A DNA stretch of 64,000 nucleotides. It comes from Mycolicibacterium austroafricanum. Its GTDB lineage: Bacteria; Actinomycetota; Actinomycetes; Mycobacteriales; Mycobacteriaceae. Of this stretch, positions 16,647-24,856 are shown piece after piece; the first letter of the stretch is position 1; every line of letters begins with the position of its first letter. The stretch spans positions 1-64,000 of the forward strand of contig NZ_CACSIP010000045.1 of NCBI RefSeq assembly GCF_902705885.1. Direction: 5' to 3'. A program made the translations under genes and the position numbers. The notes under the pieces were generated by a model. The model was not told where the DNA came from. It saw only the letters and a program-made list of their open reading frames with translations, and searched no databases.

Positions 16647-18266
16647 TCAGGATCGCGACAGCGTCGGCGGCCAGACGATCTGCGGGAAGAACGCGTTGTT
16701 CTCGATCCCGGTGACGTAGTTGTGCGCGATGGTGGAATTCGGCGGCAGGCACAGTGGGATCCAGATGGCTTCATCGAGAATGATCCCGCTGATCTGCTGA
16801 TAGATCGCATCCGACTGCTCCGGAGTCGGCTGGCGGACCGCCTCGTCCATCAGGTCGTCCAGCTCGGGATTCGAGTACTGGTAGAAGTTCAACGGCTTGG
16901 CGTCGGTTCGCAGCAGGATTCGAAACGTGGTGTCCAGGTGGAGTGCGTCGCCACCAAGGAAAGCCACCAGCATGTCCGGTCGCTTCTCGGATGGCTGGTT
17001 GGCCAGGTCGAACATCTCTGCCGTCGGCATCGTCCGCACCGTGACGTCCAACCCGAGCGCCGCGAGTTGGGTCTGCACGAGCTCGGCCATCTGCTGGCGC
17101 GGCGCCCCGAGGTCGGCACCCCAGGCGAGGTCGACCTTGTTCGACGCAAGAGTGGGTACCATCGCCGCGAGCGGCGCGGTGTCCACCTCAGACGGAAACG
17201 GGGCCAGCGCGGCGGGGAAGGTCCGATCGGGCCACATCCCTTCCTGGGCCGTTGTCAAACCGCCCCAGGCGGTCTCGACGATCGCCGCTCGGTCCAACGC
17301 GGTCTGCACAGCCTTTCTCAGTACCTTGTCGGCGAAGATGCCCGAGTGCGGGTTCAGCCAAATGGCCTCTCCGACACCTCCGACCGCATTCACCACGGTG
17401 AACTGCGAGTTCTGTTGATATTGAAGCACATCGGGTATGGGGAAGCCTTTCGTCACGATGTCGAAGGCACCGGAATCCAGTTGCAGCTTCTGGGTCGAGA
17501 CGCTCGGCGTGATCTCGATGCGAACGGTCTCGAATGTCGGTTTTCCACCCCAGTAGTCGGGGAACGCCTTCAGCGTGTAGTGACTGCCGGGGACGAACTC
17601 GGCGATGGTGTACGGACCGGTGCCGGCATCGTGGTTCTTCAGCCACTCCTGTGCGAGATCACCTGCAACGGCATGGGATTCCACCGCGGTGGGACTCACC
17701 GCGAACGGCTGCCATGGGCACGCGAGGTAGTGCATGAATGCGTTGTTGGGTTCTGCGAGCGTGACGACGAACGTGGTCGGATCCGGCGCATCGGTCGCGG
17801 CTACGCCCGCCACCATGTAGGCCGGGCCCTGATTGATCTTGCCGCGTCGTTCGAAACTCTTGGTCCAGGCCGTGGCGTCGGCGATGGTCCCGTCGTGGAA
17901 CTTCACGCCCGGCTGCAGTGTGAACGTGTATGTCAGTTGGTCGTCGGAGACCGTCCACGATGTCGCCAACCCGGCGATGATCTTCCCGGTGCCACTTTCA
18001 TAGCGTACGAGCCCCTCGTAGGCGGACTCCATGACCTGGACGCCCTCACCTTCGTACATGATGTCCGGATCGGGAATCTGCATGTCGGCCAGGAACGGCA
18101 TCCTCAAGGTGACCGTCCCACCGTCCGCACCGCCGCCACTGCCGCCGCCGCACGCGGCGATCAGTGATACCAGGCCCATTCCGCCGGCCGTGAGCCCACT
18201 GGCCTTCAAAAAGCGGCGCCGATCCCACTGCACCGAGCTGCTTCGAGGGTGTGTGTTGTTGGACAC
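16647..18266 (-). CDS. ABC transporter solute-binding lipoprotein, family 5 (paralogue 3)
   Basis: A 539-residue extracytoplasmic receptor of the same family as the two at 3.1 and 6.4 kb but clearly more diverged. The N-terminus has a Tat motif DRRRFLKASG and a lipobox ending at Cys39 (LIAACGGG), followed by a glycine-rich linker. The conserved family 5 segments include PDPDIMYEGEGVQVM and GTGPYTIAEFVPGSHY. GTG 18266 is chosen because AGGAGG lies five bases upstream; the longer frame to 18,401 lacks support. It pairs with the monooxygenase immediately upstream on the same strand and probably uses the single fused ATPase at 1-3 kb. Confidence 0.91.
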   Translation of the reverse strand: MSNNTHPRSSSVQWDRRRFLKASGLTAGGMGLVSLIAACGGGSGGGADGGTVTLRMPFLADMQIPDPDIMYEGEGVQVMESAYEGLVRYESGTGKIIAGLATSWTVSDDQLTYTFTLQPGVKFHDGTIADATAWTKSFERRGKINQGPAYMVAGVAATDAPDPTTFVVTLAEPNNAFMHYLACPWQPFAVSPTAVESHAVAGDLAQEWLKNHDAGTGPYTIAEFVPGSHYTLKAFPDYWGGKPTFETVRIEITPSVSTQKLQLDSGAFDIVTKGFPIPDVLQYQQNSQFTVVNAVGGVGEAIWLNPHSGIFADKVLRKAVQTALDRAAIVETAWGGLTTAQEGMWPDRTFPAALAPFPSEVDTAPLAAMVPTLASNKVDLAWGADLGAPRQQMAELVQTQLAALGLDVTVRTMPTAEMFDLANQPSEKRPDMLVAFLGGDALHLDTTFRILLRTDAKPLNFYQYSNPELDDLMDEAVRQPTPEQSDAIYQQISGIILDEAIWIPLCLPPNSTIAHNYVTGIENNAFFPQIVWPPTLSRS

Positions 18267-18380
18267 GAATGCCTCCTGTTCGGGCGAAACTTTGCGACTG
18301 GGACCACGGCACCTGCTGGCGTTCAGATGAGCAGTCAACTGGCGTCGTGTGACGACGCCGCTCCCTCTGGGTGCCCCCCG

Positions 18381-18390
18381 CATTACGCCG
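18381..18390 (-). promoter_or_regulatory. CGGCGYAAT element, copy 8
   Basis: Coding-strand CGGCGTAATGCGG about 115 bases before the GTG at 18266, in the 137-base gap after the monooxygenase stop. It shares CGGCGTAATGCGG with copy 9. Confidence 0.5.
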
Positions 18391-18403
18391 GTGTCACGCA
18401 ACT

Positions 18404-19717
18404 TCAGAACTCGAGTAGGTTCTCCCGGAATGTGCTGTGACTGTAGCCATCCCGGATCAGGCCCCGCTTGCGTAACGCGGGCGCCAGCCCATCGGCGATC
18501 TCGGCGATGTTGCGCCTCGTGACGGTTGGCGACAGCAGGAAGCCGTCACCTCCGACCTCTTCCATCGCCTCCCCCATCTTGGCCGCCACGGTGTCCGGAG
18601 AACCGACGAACGCCAGACCGGCATGGGTGTCGACGGTGGCGATGGCCTCCCGCAAGGTCTTCCCGCGAGCACCCTCGACGAACGTACGCAACGTGCTGGT
18701 CTCACCGTTACCCCATACGTCGGGCACCTCTTCGTCGAGATCGAAGGTGGAGAAGTCGAATTCACCACCCGAGGTGTAACTCAACCCCCAGAGCGCCTTC
18801 TCGATCGCGTGGTCGCTCCACCGCGCAGCCTTCATGTCCTCCTCACGTGCCTGGGCCACGCGGTCGCTGTCGCCGAGGATCGGATCGATCAGGAACAGGA
18901 TCTTCAGCGTGGCGGGGTCACGACCGTGTTCCTTCATCCGCCGGTGCATGTCCTGGCGAAACGCCTTCATGCCCTCGATGCTGGTGCCGTGCGCGAGCAT
19001 CGACTCCGCATACTTCGCGGCGAGATCCCGCCCGGCCGGCGACGCGCCCGCCTGCACGATCACCGGGCGGCGTTGTGGGCCGGGGATGGTGTTCAACGGC
19101 CCACGGGTACGGAAGTGCTTGCCCTCGAAGTCGACCGGGTGCACCTTCGTGTGGTCGGCGTACCGGGGAGTCTCCCGATCGACCAGAACCGCGCCCTCCT
19201 CCCACGAATCCCAGAGGGCACCCACTGCTTCCATCCACTCCCCGGCCATTCCGTAGCGGTCGGCATGGAGCATCAGCTCGTCATAGCCGTACTGCTGGGC
19301 AGCACGTGTCGAACTGCCGGTGACGACGTTGAGGCCCACTCTGCCGTCGGTCAGGTGGTCGAGGGTGGTCATCGTCCGAGCCGCCATGTAGGGGTGGTAG
19401 AAGCTCGTCGAGAGCGTGACGGCGATGCCGATGTGTTTGGTGCGTTGGGTCAGCAGCGGAATCAGCGGTACCGGGTCGCACTTCGGGGCCAGCATCCCGT
19501 ACTTCAGCGTGGTCTCCATCGAGCGGCCATAGGCGTCTTCGACCATGCTGGTGTCCTCGACCAGCAGGTAGTCGAACCGGGCCCGTTCCAGTGACGCGGC
19601 CAGGTCGACGAACAGATCACCCTTCATCCAGTCGTGTCCGGTGTTGCCCGCCCATGGGTCCAACGCCCACGTCTGCACGCTGAAGCCGCTGCCCAAGAAC
19701 CAGCCCAGATGAAACAT
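18404..19717 (-). CDS. LLM-class flavin monooxygenase (NtaA/DszA type)
   Basis: A 437-residue FMNH2-dependent monooxygenase, the most diverged of the four here. It begins MFHLGWFLGSGFSVQTW and has GLNVVTGSSTRAAQQYG at the flavin region and the family tail FRENLLEF. The ATG at 19717 has an almost perfect AAGGAGGTG ribosome site, which excludes the start eight codons upstream. It heads a two-gene set with the solute-binding protein at 18,266, each with its own upstream element. The substrate is not deducible; the divergence suggests a separate step or substrate from the 866/12,236 pair. Confidence 0.92.
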   Translation of the reverse strand: MFHLGWFLGSGFSVQTWALDPWAGNTGHDWMKGDLFVDLAASLERARFDYLLVEDTSMVEDAYGRSMETTLKYGMLAPKCDPVPLIPLLTQRTKHIGIAVTLSTSFYHPYMAARTMTTLDHLTDGRVGLNVVTGSSTRAAQQYGYDELMLHADRYGMAGEWMEAVGALWDSWEEGAVLVDRETPRYADHTKVHPVDFEGKHFRTRGPLNTIPGPQRRPVIVQAGASPAGRDLAAKYAESMLAHGTSIEGMKAFRQDMHRRMKEHGRDPATLKILFLIDPILGDSDRVAQAREEDMKAARWSDHAIEKALWGLSYTSGGEFDFSTFDLDEEVPDVWGNGETSTLRTFVEGARGKTLREAIATVDTHAGLAFVGSPDTVAAKMGEAMEEVGGDGFLLSPTVTRRNIAEIADGLAPALRKRGLIRDGYSHSTFRENLLEF

Positions 19718-19787
19718 CAGCACCTCCTTCAGGTGCTTCAATCTGGCGCGGCGATGTTTCGGACTGACGCAGCACAGGCTCCGGCCG

Positions 19788-19797
19788 CATTACGCCG
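19788..19797 (-). promoter_or_regulatory. CGGCGYAAT element, copy 9
   Basis: Coding-strand CGGCGTAATGCGG about 70 bases before the monooxygenase start at 19717. It is the right-most copy seen; the next gene (19,825-20,541) is unrelated. Confidence 0.5.
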
Positions 19798-19824
19798 GCG
19801 GCGTCTGCAGGCGACCGGGGTTCG

Positions 19825-20541
19825 CTAGACGCCGAACATCGGCGGAAGCGCGAGCACCATCACCAGACCCCAGAAGAAGTGGGTCAGCATCGGTGCGAGC
19901 ACCCCGCCGGTCGCCCGGCGTTCGAATGCGCAGACCGTGCCCAGGACGATGGCCGCGACGCCGAGCATGGGATTGCCCGTGGTCGCGGCCGTCGCGATCA
20001 CATACAGCACCGTCGAGACGATGACGGGGTGGTACTTCGCCAGCGCGGTGTAAACGGCGCCGCGGAAGAACATCTCCTCGGCCAACCCGTTGACGACGGT
20101 GATGAAGACGATGAGCACCAGCGGGCCGGCGGTGGAGTATTCCAGCACCCGGGTGATGTACTCGCGCACGCCCGGAATCTGGCGCGCGACCAGCCCGCCG
20201 ACGACGAAAGCGGCGCCGAGGGTCAACCCGACGACTGTTCCGGTGATGACCGGACGCTGGTTGCGTCCCCGAAAACACACGTGCCCGAGGTGCAACGGGC
20301 CGGACGCGAACGCCCCGACCGCCCAGACCCCGGCGAGCGCGAGCGTGAGCCAGATGAACGAATCATCACCCGGAGGCCTACTCAGCGAGTAGCCGAGCAG
20401 CGCGGCGCCGATCAGCAGCACAACCGAGACAACGATCTTGCGCCGGCGGATCACCGACGGCCACTCGTTGTACGGGGCCGCCCGATTGCGCGCGATCTGG
20501 ATGAACTCGCCCGGCAAGCCGGTGCGGGCCGGTGAGGTCAC
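19825..20541 (-). CDS. CPBP-family intramembrane protein (type II CAAX protease-like)
   Basis: A 238-residue membrane protein with roughly six hydrophobic segments and the ABI/CPBP glutamate motif EEMFFRG (Glu155, Glu156, Arg160). A later conserved motif reads LTHFFWG with His220. The usual middle motif (FxxxH) is not recognisable: the corresponding stretch reads VLYVIATAATTGN. Either this motif is degenerate or the protein is not an active protease. Its start overlaps the stop of the next upstream gene by 4 bases (ATGA). Mycobacterial members have no proven substrate; roles in membrane protein processing are inferred from the family. Confidence 0.82.
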   Translation of the reverse strand: MTSPARTGLPGEFIQIARNRAAPYNEWPSVIRRRKIVVSVVLLIGAALLGYSLSRPPGDDSFIWLTLALAGVWAVGAFASGPLHLGHVCFRGRNQRPVITGTVVGLTLGAAFVVGGLVARQIPGVREYITRVLEYSTAGPLVLIVFITVVNGLAEEMFFRGAVYTALAKYHPVIVSTVLYVIATAATTGNPMLGVAAIVLGTVCAFERRATGGVLAPMLTHFFWGLVMVLALPPMFGV

Positions 20542-21686
20542 GCGGGACTCCCCTTCGGCACCAGGCCGATCACGGTGTCCAGTCCGGTGCGCGCCGCACC
20601 CGCCACCGGACCGGGCACGAGCCCGAGCAAGCCCAACACCGGCCGCACCACCGACGGCGTCACCGCCCCGGCGATCTGGCGGAGCCTCCTGGTGTCACCC
20701 CCGGCCCACTGGGGGTCGGTGTCGGCGAGATGGTGCATGTCGTCGAGCGCGTTCACCGGACGCCGGTGCGGGCTGGCCACGGCCCGTCGCATCGCGTCCT
20801 CCACACCGAGCAGCCCGCCGGGCGGTTCCGCGACGTGCTCGGATATGCCGAGCTTCGAGGCCATCATCGGATGGTCGAGGGATTCGATGAGATCTCCGGC
20901 CAGGCCACCCGGCACCGGCAGCACCGCACCGCTGACCCTCGACACCAGGCAGGTGTCGACGCCGTAGACCGCAACCGGCGCGCGCCAGATTCCCGCCACC
21001 CGCGCGTAGGTCTGCAACAGGTCTCCGTAGGTGGTGGTCTCGGGTCCCGCGATGTCGTACGCGCCTGCGGGCACGGCGTCCACGTCGGCCGCCGCGACGA
21101 GATAGTGCAGGACATCACGGATCGAGATCGGGTCGATCGGGTTGGCCGACCAGTCCGGCATCGGCAGCAACAGGAACCTGTCGGCGACATACCGCAGCAT
21201 CTCGAACGACGTCGAACCCGCGCCGATGATCATCGCCGCACCGAGCCACACCACGTCGGGCCCGTCGTCGACGGTCAACGCGGCCGCGACCTCGGCGCGA
21301 CTGGTCAGATGCTCGGACAGCGATTCGTCGTCGGGGACGAATCCACCGAGATAGACGATCCGGCGCACCCCGGCGTCCTTGGCCGCGGCGGCGACATTGG
21401 CGGCGGCGCGGTTGTCGGCTTCACGGAACCCGGGCTCCCCGATGCCGTGAACCAGGTAATACACGACGTCGACGGCTCCGGCATCGGCGAAGGCCCGGTG
21501 CGCCGAATCCGCGTCATGGGCGTCCAGCGCCACACTCGCGACGTCGTCGTGCCAACCGAAATCGGCGAACTGGCTGGGGTCGCGGCTCGCGGTGACCACG
21601 TCGTGGCCGTCGGCGAGCAGCGCGGTGACAAGACGCGAGCCGACGTATCCGGTCGCGCCGGTGACCAATGTCCGCACGGGTTTCAC
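20538..21686 (-). CDS. NAD(P)-binding Rossmann protein (atypical SDR, NAD-dependent epimerase/YbjT-like)
   Basis: A 382-residue protein beginning with the glycine-rich nucleotide site TLVTGATGYVGSRL (residues 5-18). It continues with DVVYYLVHGIG and RIVYLGGFVPDD, the pattern of atypical SDR/NmrA-like proteins that bind NAD(P) with little or changed catalytic chemistry. The C-terminal 130 residues are less conserved and hydrophobic in places (VLGLLGLVPGPVAG). It is translationally coupled to the CPBP gene. The substrate is unknown; a redox or epimerase role on a sugar or lipid is possible, as is NADP sensing. Confidence 0.85.
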   Translation of the reverse strand: MKPVRTLVTGATGYVGSRLVTALLADGHDVVTASRDPSQFADFGWHDDVASVALDAHDADSAHRAFADAGAVDVVYYLVHGIGEPGFREADNRAAANVAAAAKDAGVRRIVYLGGFVPDDESLSEHLTSRAEVAAALTVDDGPDVVWLGAAMIIGAGSTSFEMLRYVADRFLLLPMPDWSANPIDPISIRDVLHYLVAAADVDAVPAGAYDIAGPETTTYGDLLQTYARVAGIWRAPVAVYGVDTCLVSRVSGAVLPVPGGLAGDLIESLDHPMMASKLGISEHVAEPPGGLLGVEDAMRRAVASPHRRPVNALDDMHHLADTDPQWAGGDTRRLRQIAGAVTPSVVRPVLGLLGLVPGPVAGAARTGLDTVIGLVPKGSPA

Positions 21687-21726
21687 GGTACGGCTTTACC
21701 CGAACCCGACCGTTCCGGAACCCGTT

Positions 21727-22263
21727 TCAGTCGTTGCCTGCATCACGGTGCAGCTTGACCAGCTCCTGGTACAGCTGCGCGTTCGTGCGGATGTTGGCGA
21801 CCTCGTCGTCGCTGAGCTCCCGGCGCACCTTGCCGGGCACCCCGGCCACCATCGACCGCGGCGGGATCACCGCCCCCTGGGGCACCACCGCGCCGGCCGC
21901 GATCAGCGACCCGGCACCGATGGTGGCGCCGTTGAGCACCACCGCCCCCATTCCGATCAGCGAATCGTCCTCGACGGTGCATCCGTGCAGCACCGCGTTG
22001 TGCCCGACGCTGACACCCGCCCCGATCCGCGCGGGGAAGCCGGGGTCCACGTGGACCGTGACCCCGTCCTGGATGTTGGTGCCCGCACCGATTTCGATGG
22101 GCTCTGCCTCGGCACGCAGGATCGCCCCGTACCAGGCGCTCGACCCGGCAGCCAGAGTGACGCGGCCGATCAGGGTGGCATTGGGCGCCACCCAGCTCTG
22201 CGGGTGGAGCTCGGGCGTGTGCCCGGCGATGGGCAGGATCAGTGGCTCGACCATGGCCGCCAT
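21727..22263 (-). CDS. Gamma-carbonic-anhydrase-like hexapeptide-repeat protein
   Basis: A 178-residue left-handed beta-helix protein made of hexapeptide repeats (IGAGTN, IGAGVS, IGMGAV, IGAGSL). The three zinc-binding histidines of gamma carbonic anhydrases are present: His71 (TVHVD), His88 (VGHN) and His93 (LHGC). It belongs to the PaaY/CaiE/YrdA group, whose members may be carbonic anhydrases or thioesterases. The start could be 22263 or the second ATG at 22254. It diverges from the SDR gene at 22,319 with only 55 bases between them. Confidence 0.9.
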   Translation of the reverse strand: MAAMVEPLILPIAGHTPELHPQSWVAPNATLIGRVTLAAGSSAWYGAILRAEAEPIEIGAGTNIQDGVTVHVDPGFPARIGAGVSVGHNAVLHGCTVEDDSLIGMGAVVLNGATIGAGSLIAAGAVVPQGAVIPPRSMVAGVPGKVRRELSDDEVANIRTNAQLYQELVKLHRDAGND

Positions 22264-22318
22264 CGTAGGACCGAGGCCGGGTGCCCGAGGATCGGACGCA
22301 ACGTGCGATCCTCACGTC

Positions 22319-23278
22319 GTGACAACACCATCCGCACCCTCGGCGGCCGAGGTGGCCCATGGCGTCGACCTGACCGGCAAGACCTGTGTGATCACCGGCG
22401 CGTCCTCCGGGCTCGGTCGGGAGTCGGCCAGGGCACTGGCCGCCACCGGGGCCCACGTGATCCTCGCGGCACGCGATCAGGCCGCCGCCGACCAGACGAC
22501 GAGCTGGGTGCTCGAGCACGTACCGGGCGCGCACCTGTCGACGATCCACCTCGACTTGGCCTCGCTGGCCAGCGTCGCGTCCGCGGCTGCCGAGATCCAG
22601 TACCTCACCCCCGCGGTACACGTGTTGATGAACAACGCCGGAGTGATGTTCGCCCCGTTCGGTCGCACCGTGGAGGGATTCGAAACACATTTCGGCACAA
22701 ACCATCTGGGTCACTTCGAACTGACCAGAGCCTTGCTGCCGACGCTGGTCGCCGCCGACGGGGCCCGCGTGGTCAACCTGTCGTCCGAGGGACACCGGAT
22801 GGGCGACGTCGACTTCGACGACCCCAACTGGGAACACCGCGAGTACGACAAGTTCGCCGCCTACGGAGCGTCGAAGACCGCGAACGTGTTGCATGCGGTC
22901 GAGCTCGACCGACGGCTGCGGGACAACGGCGTGCGGGCGTTCGCGGTGCACCCGGGAATCGTGGCGACGTCCCTGGCCCGACACATGACCAAGGAGGACT
23001 TCGCCCGCCTCGATGCGGTGAAGTCCGCACAACGCCACCCCGACGCACCGCGCGTCGACGTCACCCGTGATTTCACGACGCCGGAATACGGCGCCGCGAC
23101 GCAGGTGTGGGCGGCCCTCAGCGACGACTTGGACGGCAAGGGCGGAGAGTATCTGTCCGACTGCCGGATCGGCGCCGCCGCGTCCTATGCGGTCGACGAA
23201 TCCCGCGCCCTGGCACTGTGGGATCTCTCCGAGCAACTCTGCGCCCCCGGGGCGGCGGCACTAGGCTCGAGCGTGTGA
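22319..23278 (+). CDS. Short-chain dehydrogenase/reductase
   Basis: A 319-residue classical-type SDR of the WW-domain oxidoreductase/retinol dehydrogenase-like group. The cofactor motif is TGASSGLG (26-33), NNAG is at 105-108, the catalytic Ser lies in NLSSEG (about 155), and Tyr182-Lys186 are in YGASK. GTG 22319 is the first start that begins just before the fold; the longer frame overlaps the divergent carbonic-anhydrase gene. The stop is 13 bases before the TetR gene, so the pair is probably co-transcribed. The substrate, a carbonyl or alcohol, is unknown. Confidence 0.9.
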   Translation: MTTPSAPSAAEVAHGVDLTGKTCVITGASSGLGRESARALAATGAHVILAARDQAAADQTTSWVLEHVPGAHLSTIHLDLASLASVASAAAEIQYLTPAVHVLMNNAGVMFAPFGRTVEGFETHFGTNHLGHFELTRALLPTLVAADGARVVNLSSEGHRMGDVDFDDPNWEHREYDKFAAYGASKTANVLHAVELDRRLRDNGVRAFAVHPGIVATSLARHMTKEDFARLDAVKSAQRHPDAPRVDVTRDFTTPEYGAATQVWAALSDDLDGKGGEYLSDCRIGAAASYAVDESRALALWDLSEQLCAPGAAALGSSV

Positions 23279-23291
23279 CCTGGACCGGTGG

Positions 23292-23903
23292 ATGAGCGGC
23301 GTGGCTGAACCGACGCGCGAGTCATCCGCGGAGGTCATCTATCTGCGGTCCTACGGCGACCGGGACCGCGACGACCACGACGTGGTCGCCCGAGTGCTGG
23401 ATGCCGCCGCCGAGATGCTGCGCGAGGCGACTTTCGCCGACCTCACCACCGGCGACATCGCTGAGCGCGCGCGCGTGCCCCACCGCGAGTTGGGCATGTA
23501 CTTCAGGTCCAGGGACGCCATCGTCGCCGAGGTGTATCTGGGCCTGCTGCGTGACGCGCCGCTCGCCGTCGATGTCGAACAGTCGGCACAGGCGCGAGTG
23601 GTGGCGTTGTTCCATCAGCTCGTCATGCTGGTCGCCGACACGCCGGAACTGGCCGCAGCCTGTTCGAGCGCGCTGATCTCCAAGGAGCCGTCGGTGCGCG
23701 CCGTCCGGCGGCGCATTCACGCCGAACTGCACCGGCGGGTACGGGCGGTGCTGCGCTCCGACGCCTGGCCTGAGGTCGCCGAGACACTCGAGTTCAGCCT
23801 GGCGGGCGCGATGGTCCAGGCCAGTTCAGGCTCGGCGACCTTCCGCGACACCGCCGACGAGCTGGCCGGGGTGGTGGCTGCGCTGCTGCCCGAGGATCCC
23901 TGA
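23292..23903 (+). CDS. TetR-family transcriptional regulator
   Basis: A 203-residue regulator. The N-terminal TetR helix-turn-helix is at about residues 28-75 (LTTGDIAERARVPHRELGMYFRSRDAIVAEVY); the rest is an all-helical ligand domain with no specific signature. A 27-residue acidic and basic leader precedes the DNA-binding part. It follows the SDR gene closely and may control it in response to the SDR substrate. No clear operator was found in the 55-base region before the SDR. Confidence 0.87.
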   Translation: MSGVAEPTRESSAEVIYLRSYGDRDRDDHDVVARVLDAAAEMLREATFADLTTGDIAERARVPHRELGMYFRSRDAIVAEVYLGLLRDAPLAVDVEQSAQARVVALFHQLVMLVADTPELAAACSSALISKEPSVRAVRRRIHAELHRRVRAVLRSDAWPEVAETLEFSLAGAMVQASSGSATFRDTADELAGVVAALLPEDP

Positions 23904-23938
23904 AACTCGCCCTACTGAGTAGCGGAACCGCAGATCAG

Positions 23939-23956
23939 AGCCTCGCAGACGAGGCT
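23939..23956 (+). terminator. Short GC hairpin after the TetR gene
   Basis: AGCCTCG-CAGA-CGAGGCT: a perfect 7-base stem with a 4-base loop, 36 bases past the TetR stop. There is no U-run, as is common for mycobacterial hairpins, so termination is plausible but not shown. Confidence 0.4.
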
Positions 23957-24046
23957 GTCGCACTCGGCGAGGCGGCTTCACGACTTGGCCGTTACCAATT
24001 TGTGCACATACCATGCCAGGCGACCTGAAGAGCTGAGGAGCAGAAC

Positions 24047-24793
24047 GTGAAGACCCACACCAGCAAGGCCATCGGCGTAGCTGTGAGTGCCGCCGCTATC
24101 GTCCTGTCGGTTCCGCTGGCAGTCAACGCCTACGCCGAGCCCACCACCCCGGTCGCCGAGATCCCGGAGCCGCAGGGACCCGAATGCGGGCCTTTCAAGG
24201 AGGCTCTGCCCAACTGGAAGAGCCTGGCCAACCTGCCCGTCAGCACCGCGCTGGCCAGCATCCCCGGCATCAGCACCTTCAGCCAGGCAGTCTCCGGCCA
24301 GGTGAATCCGGCCGTCAACGTCGCCTCGGTGCTCGACAACGGACCCTACGTCGTCTTCGCGCCCACCAACGAGGCGTTCGCGGCACTGCCGCCCGAGGAG
24401 CTGGAGATGCTGCGTACCGATCCGGCGGCGCTGACCCGGCTGGTGTACTACCACGCCTTCCTCGGCCTGCTGGGTCCCGATGATGTGAAGGGCCAGCGCC
24501 CCACCCAGGAGGGCACCGAGATCGAGGTGACCGGCTCCGGCGGTGATATCGAGGTCAACGAGACCACGAAGGTGGTCTGCGGCGGCATCCAGGCTCAGAA
24601 CGCCCGGATCTACATCGTCGACGCCGTGCTCGATCCGGCGCTGGCTCCGGCGCCGATCACCCCGTCGACGACGAGCTCGACCGAGACCACAACGTCTGAA
24701 ACGGAGACGACCGAGACCACGGCTCCGACGCCGACCGAGTCGTTGCCCGCCGAGTCGCCGGTCTCCCCGGCCGCCGACGCACCCATCAGCTGA
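24047..24793 (+). CDS. Secreted fasciclin-domain protein (MPT70/MPT83-like)
   Basis: A 248-residue exported protein with a signal peptide (about residues 1-30, ending AYA-EP). One FAS1 domain follows (about 60-205), with both conserved boxes visible (NVASVLDNGPYVVFAPTNEAF and YHAFLG). Cys47 and Cys178 occupy the positions of the disulfide pair of MPT70/MPT83. No lipobox is seen, so it is MPT70-like (secreted). A Thr/Ser/Glu/Pro-rich tail (about 208-248) is extra compared with MPT70 and may reach through the cell wall. The start is GTG 24047 after a GAGGAG site. I saw no SigK-type promoter (CCATCC/CCGAATC), so its control may differ from that in M. tuberculosis. Confidence 0.9.
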   Translation: MKTHTSKAIGVAVSAAAIVLSVPLAVNAYAEPTTPVAEIPEPQGPECGPFKEALPNWKSLANLPVSTALASIPGISTFSQAVSGQVNPAVNVASVLDNGPYVVFAPTNEAFAALPPEELEMLRTDPAALTRLVYYHAFLGLLGPDDVKGQRPTQEGTEIEVTGSGGDIEVNETTKVVCGGIQAQNARIYIVDAVLDPALAPAPITPSTTSSTETTTSETETTETTAPTPTESLPAESPVSPAADAPIS

Positions 24794-24856
24794 CCGCGAT
24801 TCGGGTGTAGTTGGTCACGCACGGCGTGACCAACTACGCCCGAATCCTCCGGTCAG
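24790..24856. terminator. Very strong bidirectional terminator hairpin
   Basis: An inner 22-base stem (24,798-24,819 with 24,825-24,846) has a 5-base loop CACGG and a single G-U pair. It is extended by an outer 7-base stem CTGACCG/CGGTCAG (24,790-24,796 with 24,850-24,856). Both convergent stop codons, fasciclin TGA at 24,791-24,793 and acyl-CoA dehydrogenase TGA at 24,853-24,855, lie inside the outer stem. The symmetry suits termination from both sides. Confidence 0.8.

Noticed and set aside
16209..18167. 652-codon open frame on the plus strand
   Set aside because: Antisense to the third solute-binding gene and partly out of frame over the flavin reductase; the composition is that of a shadow frame.
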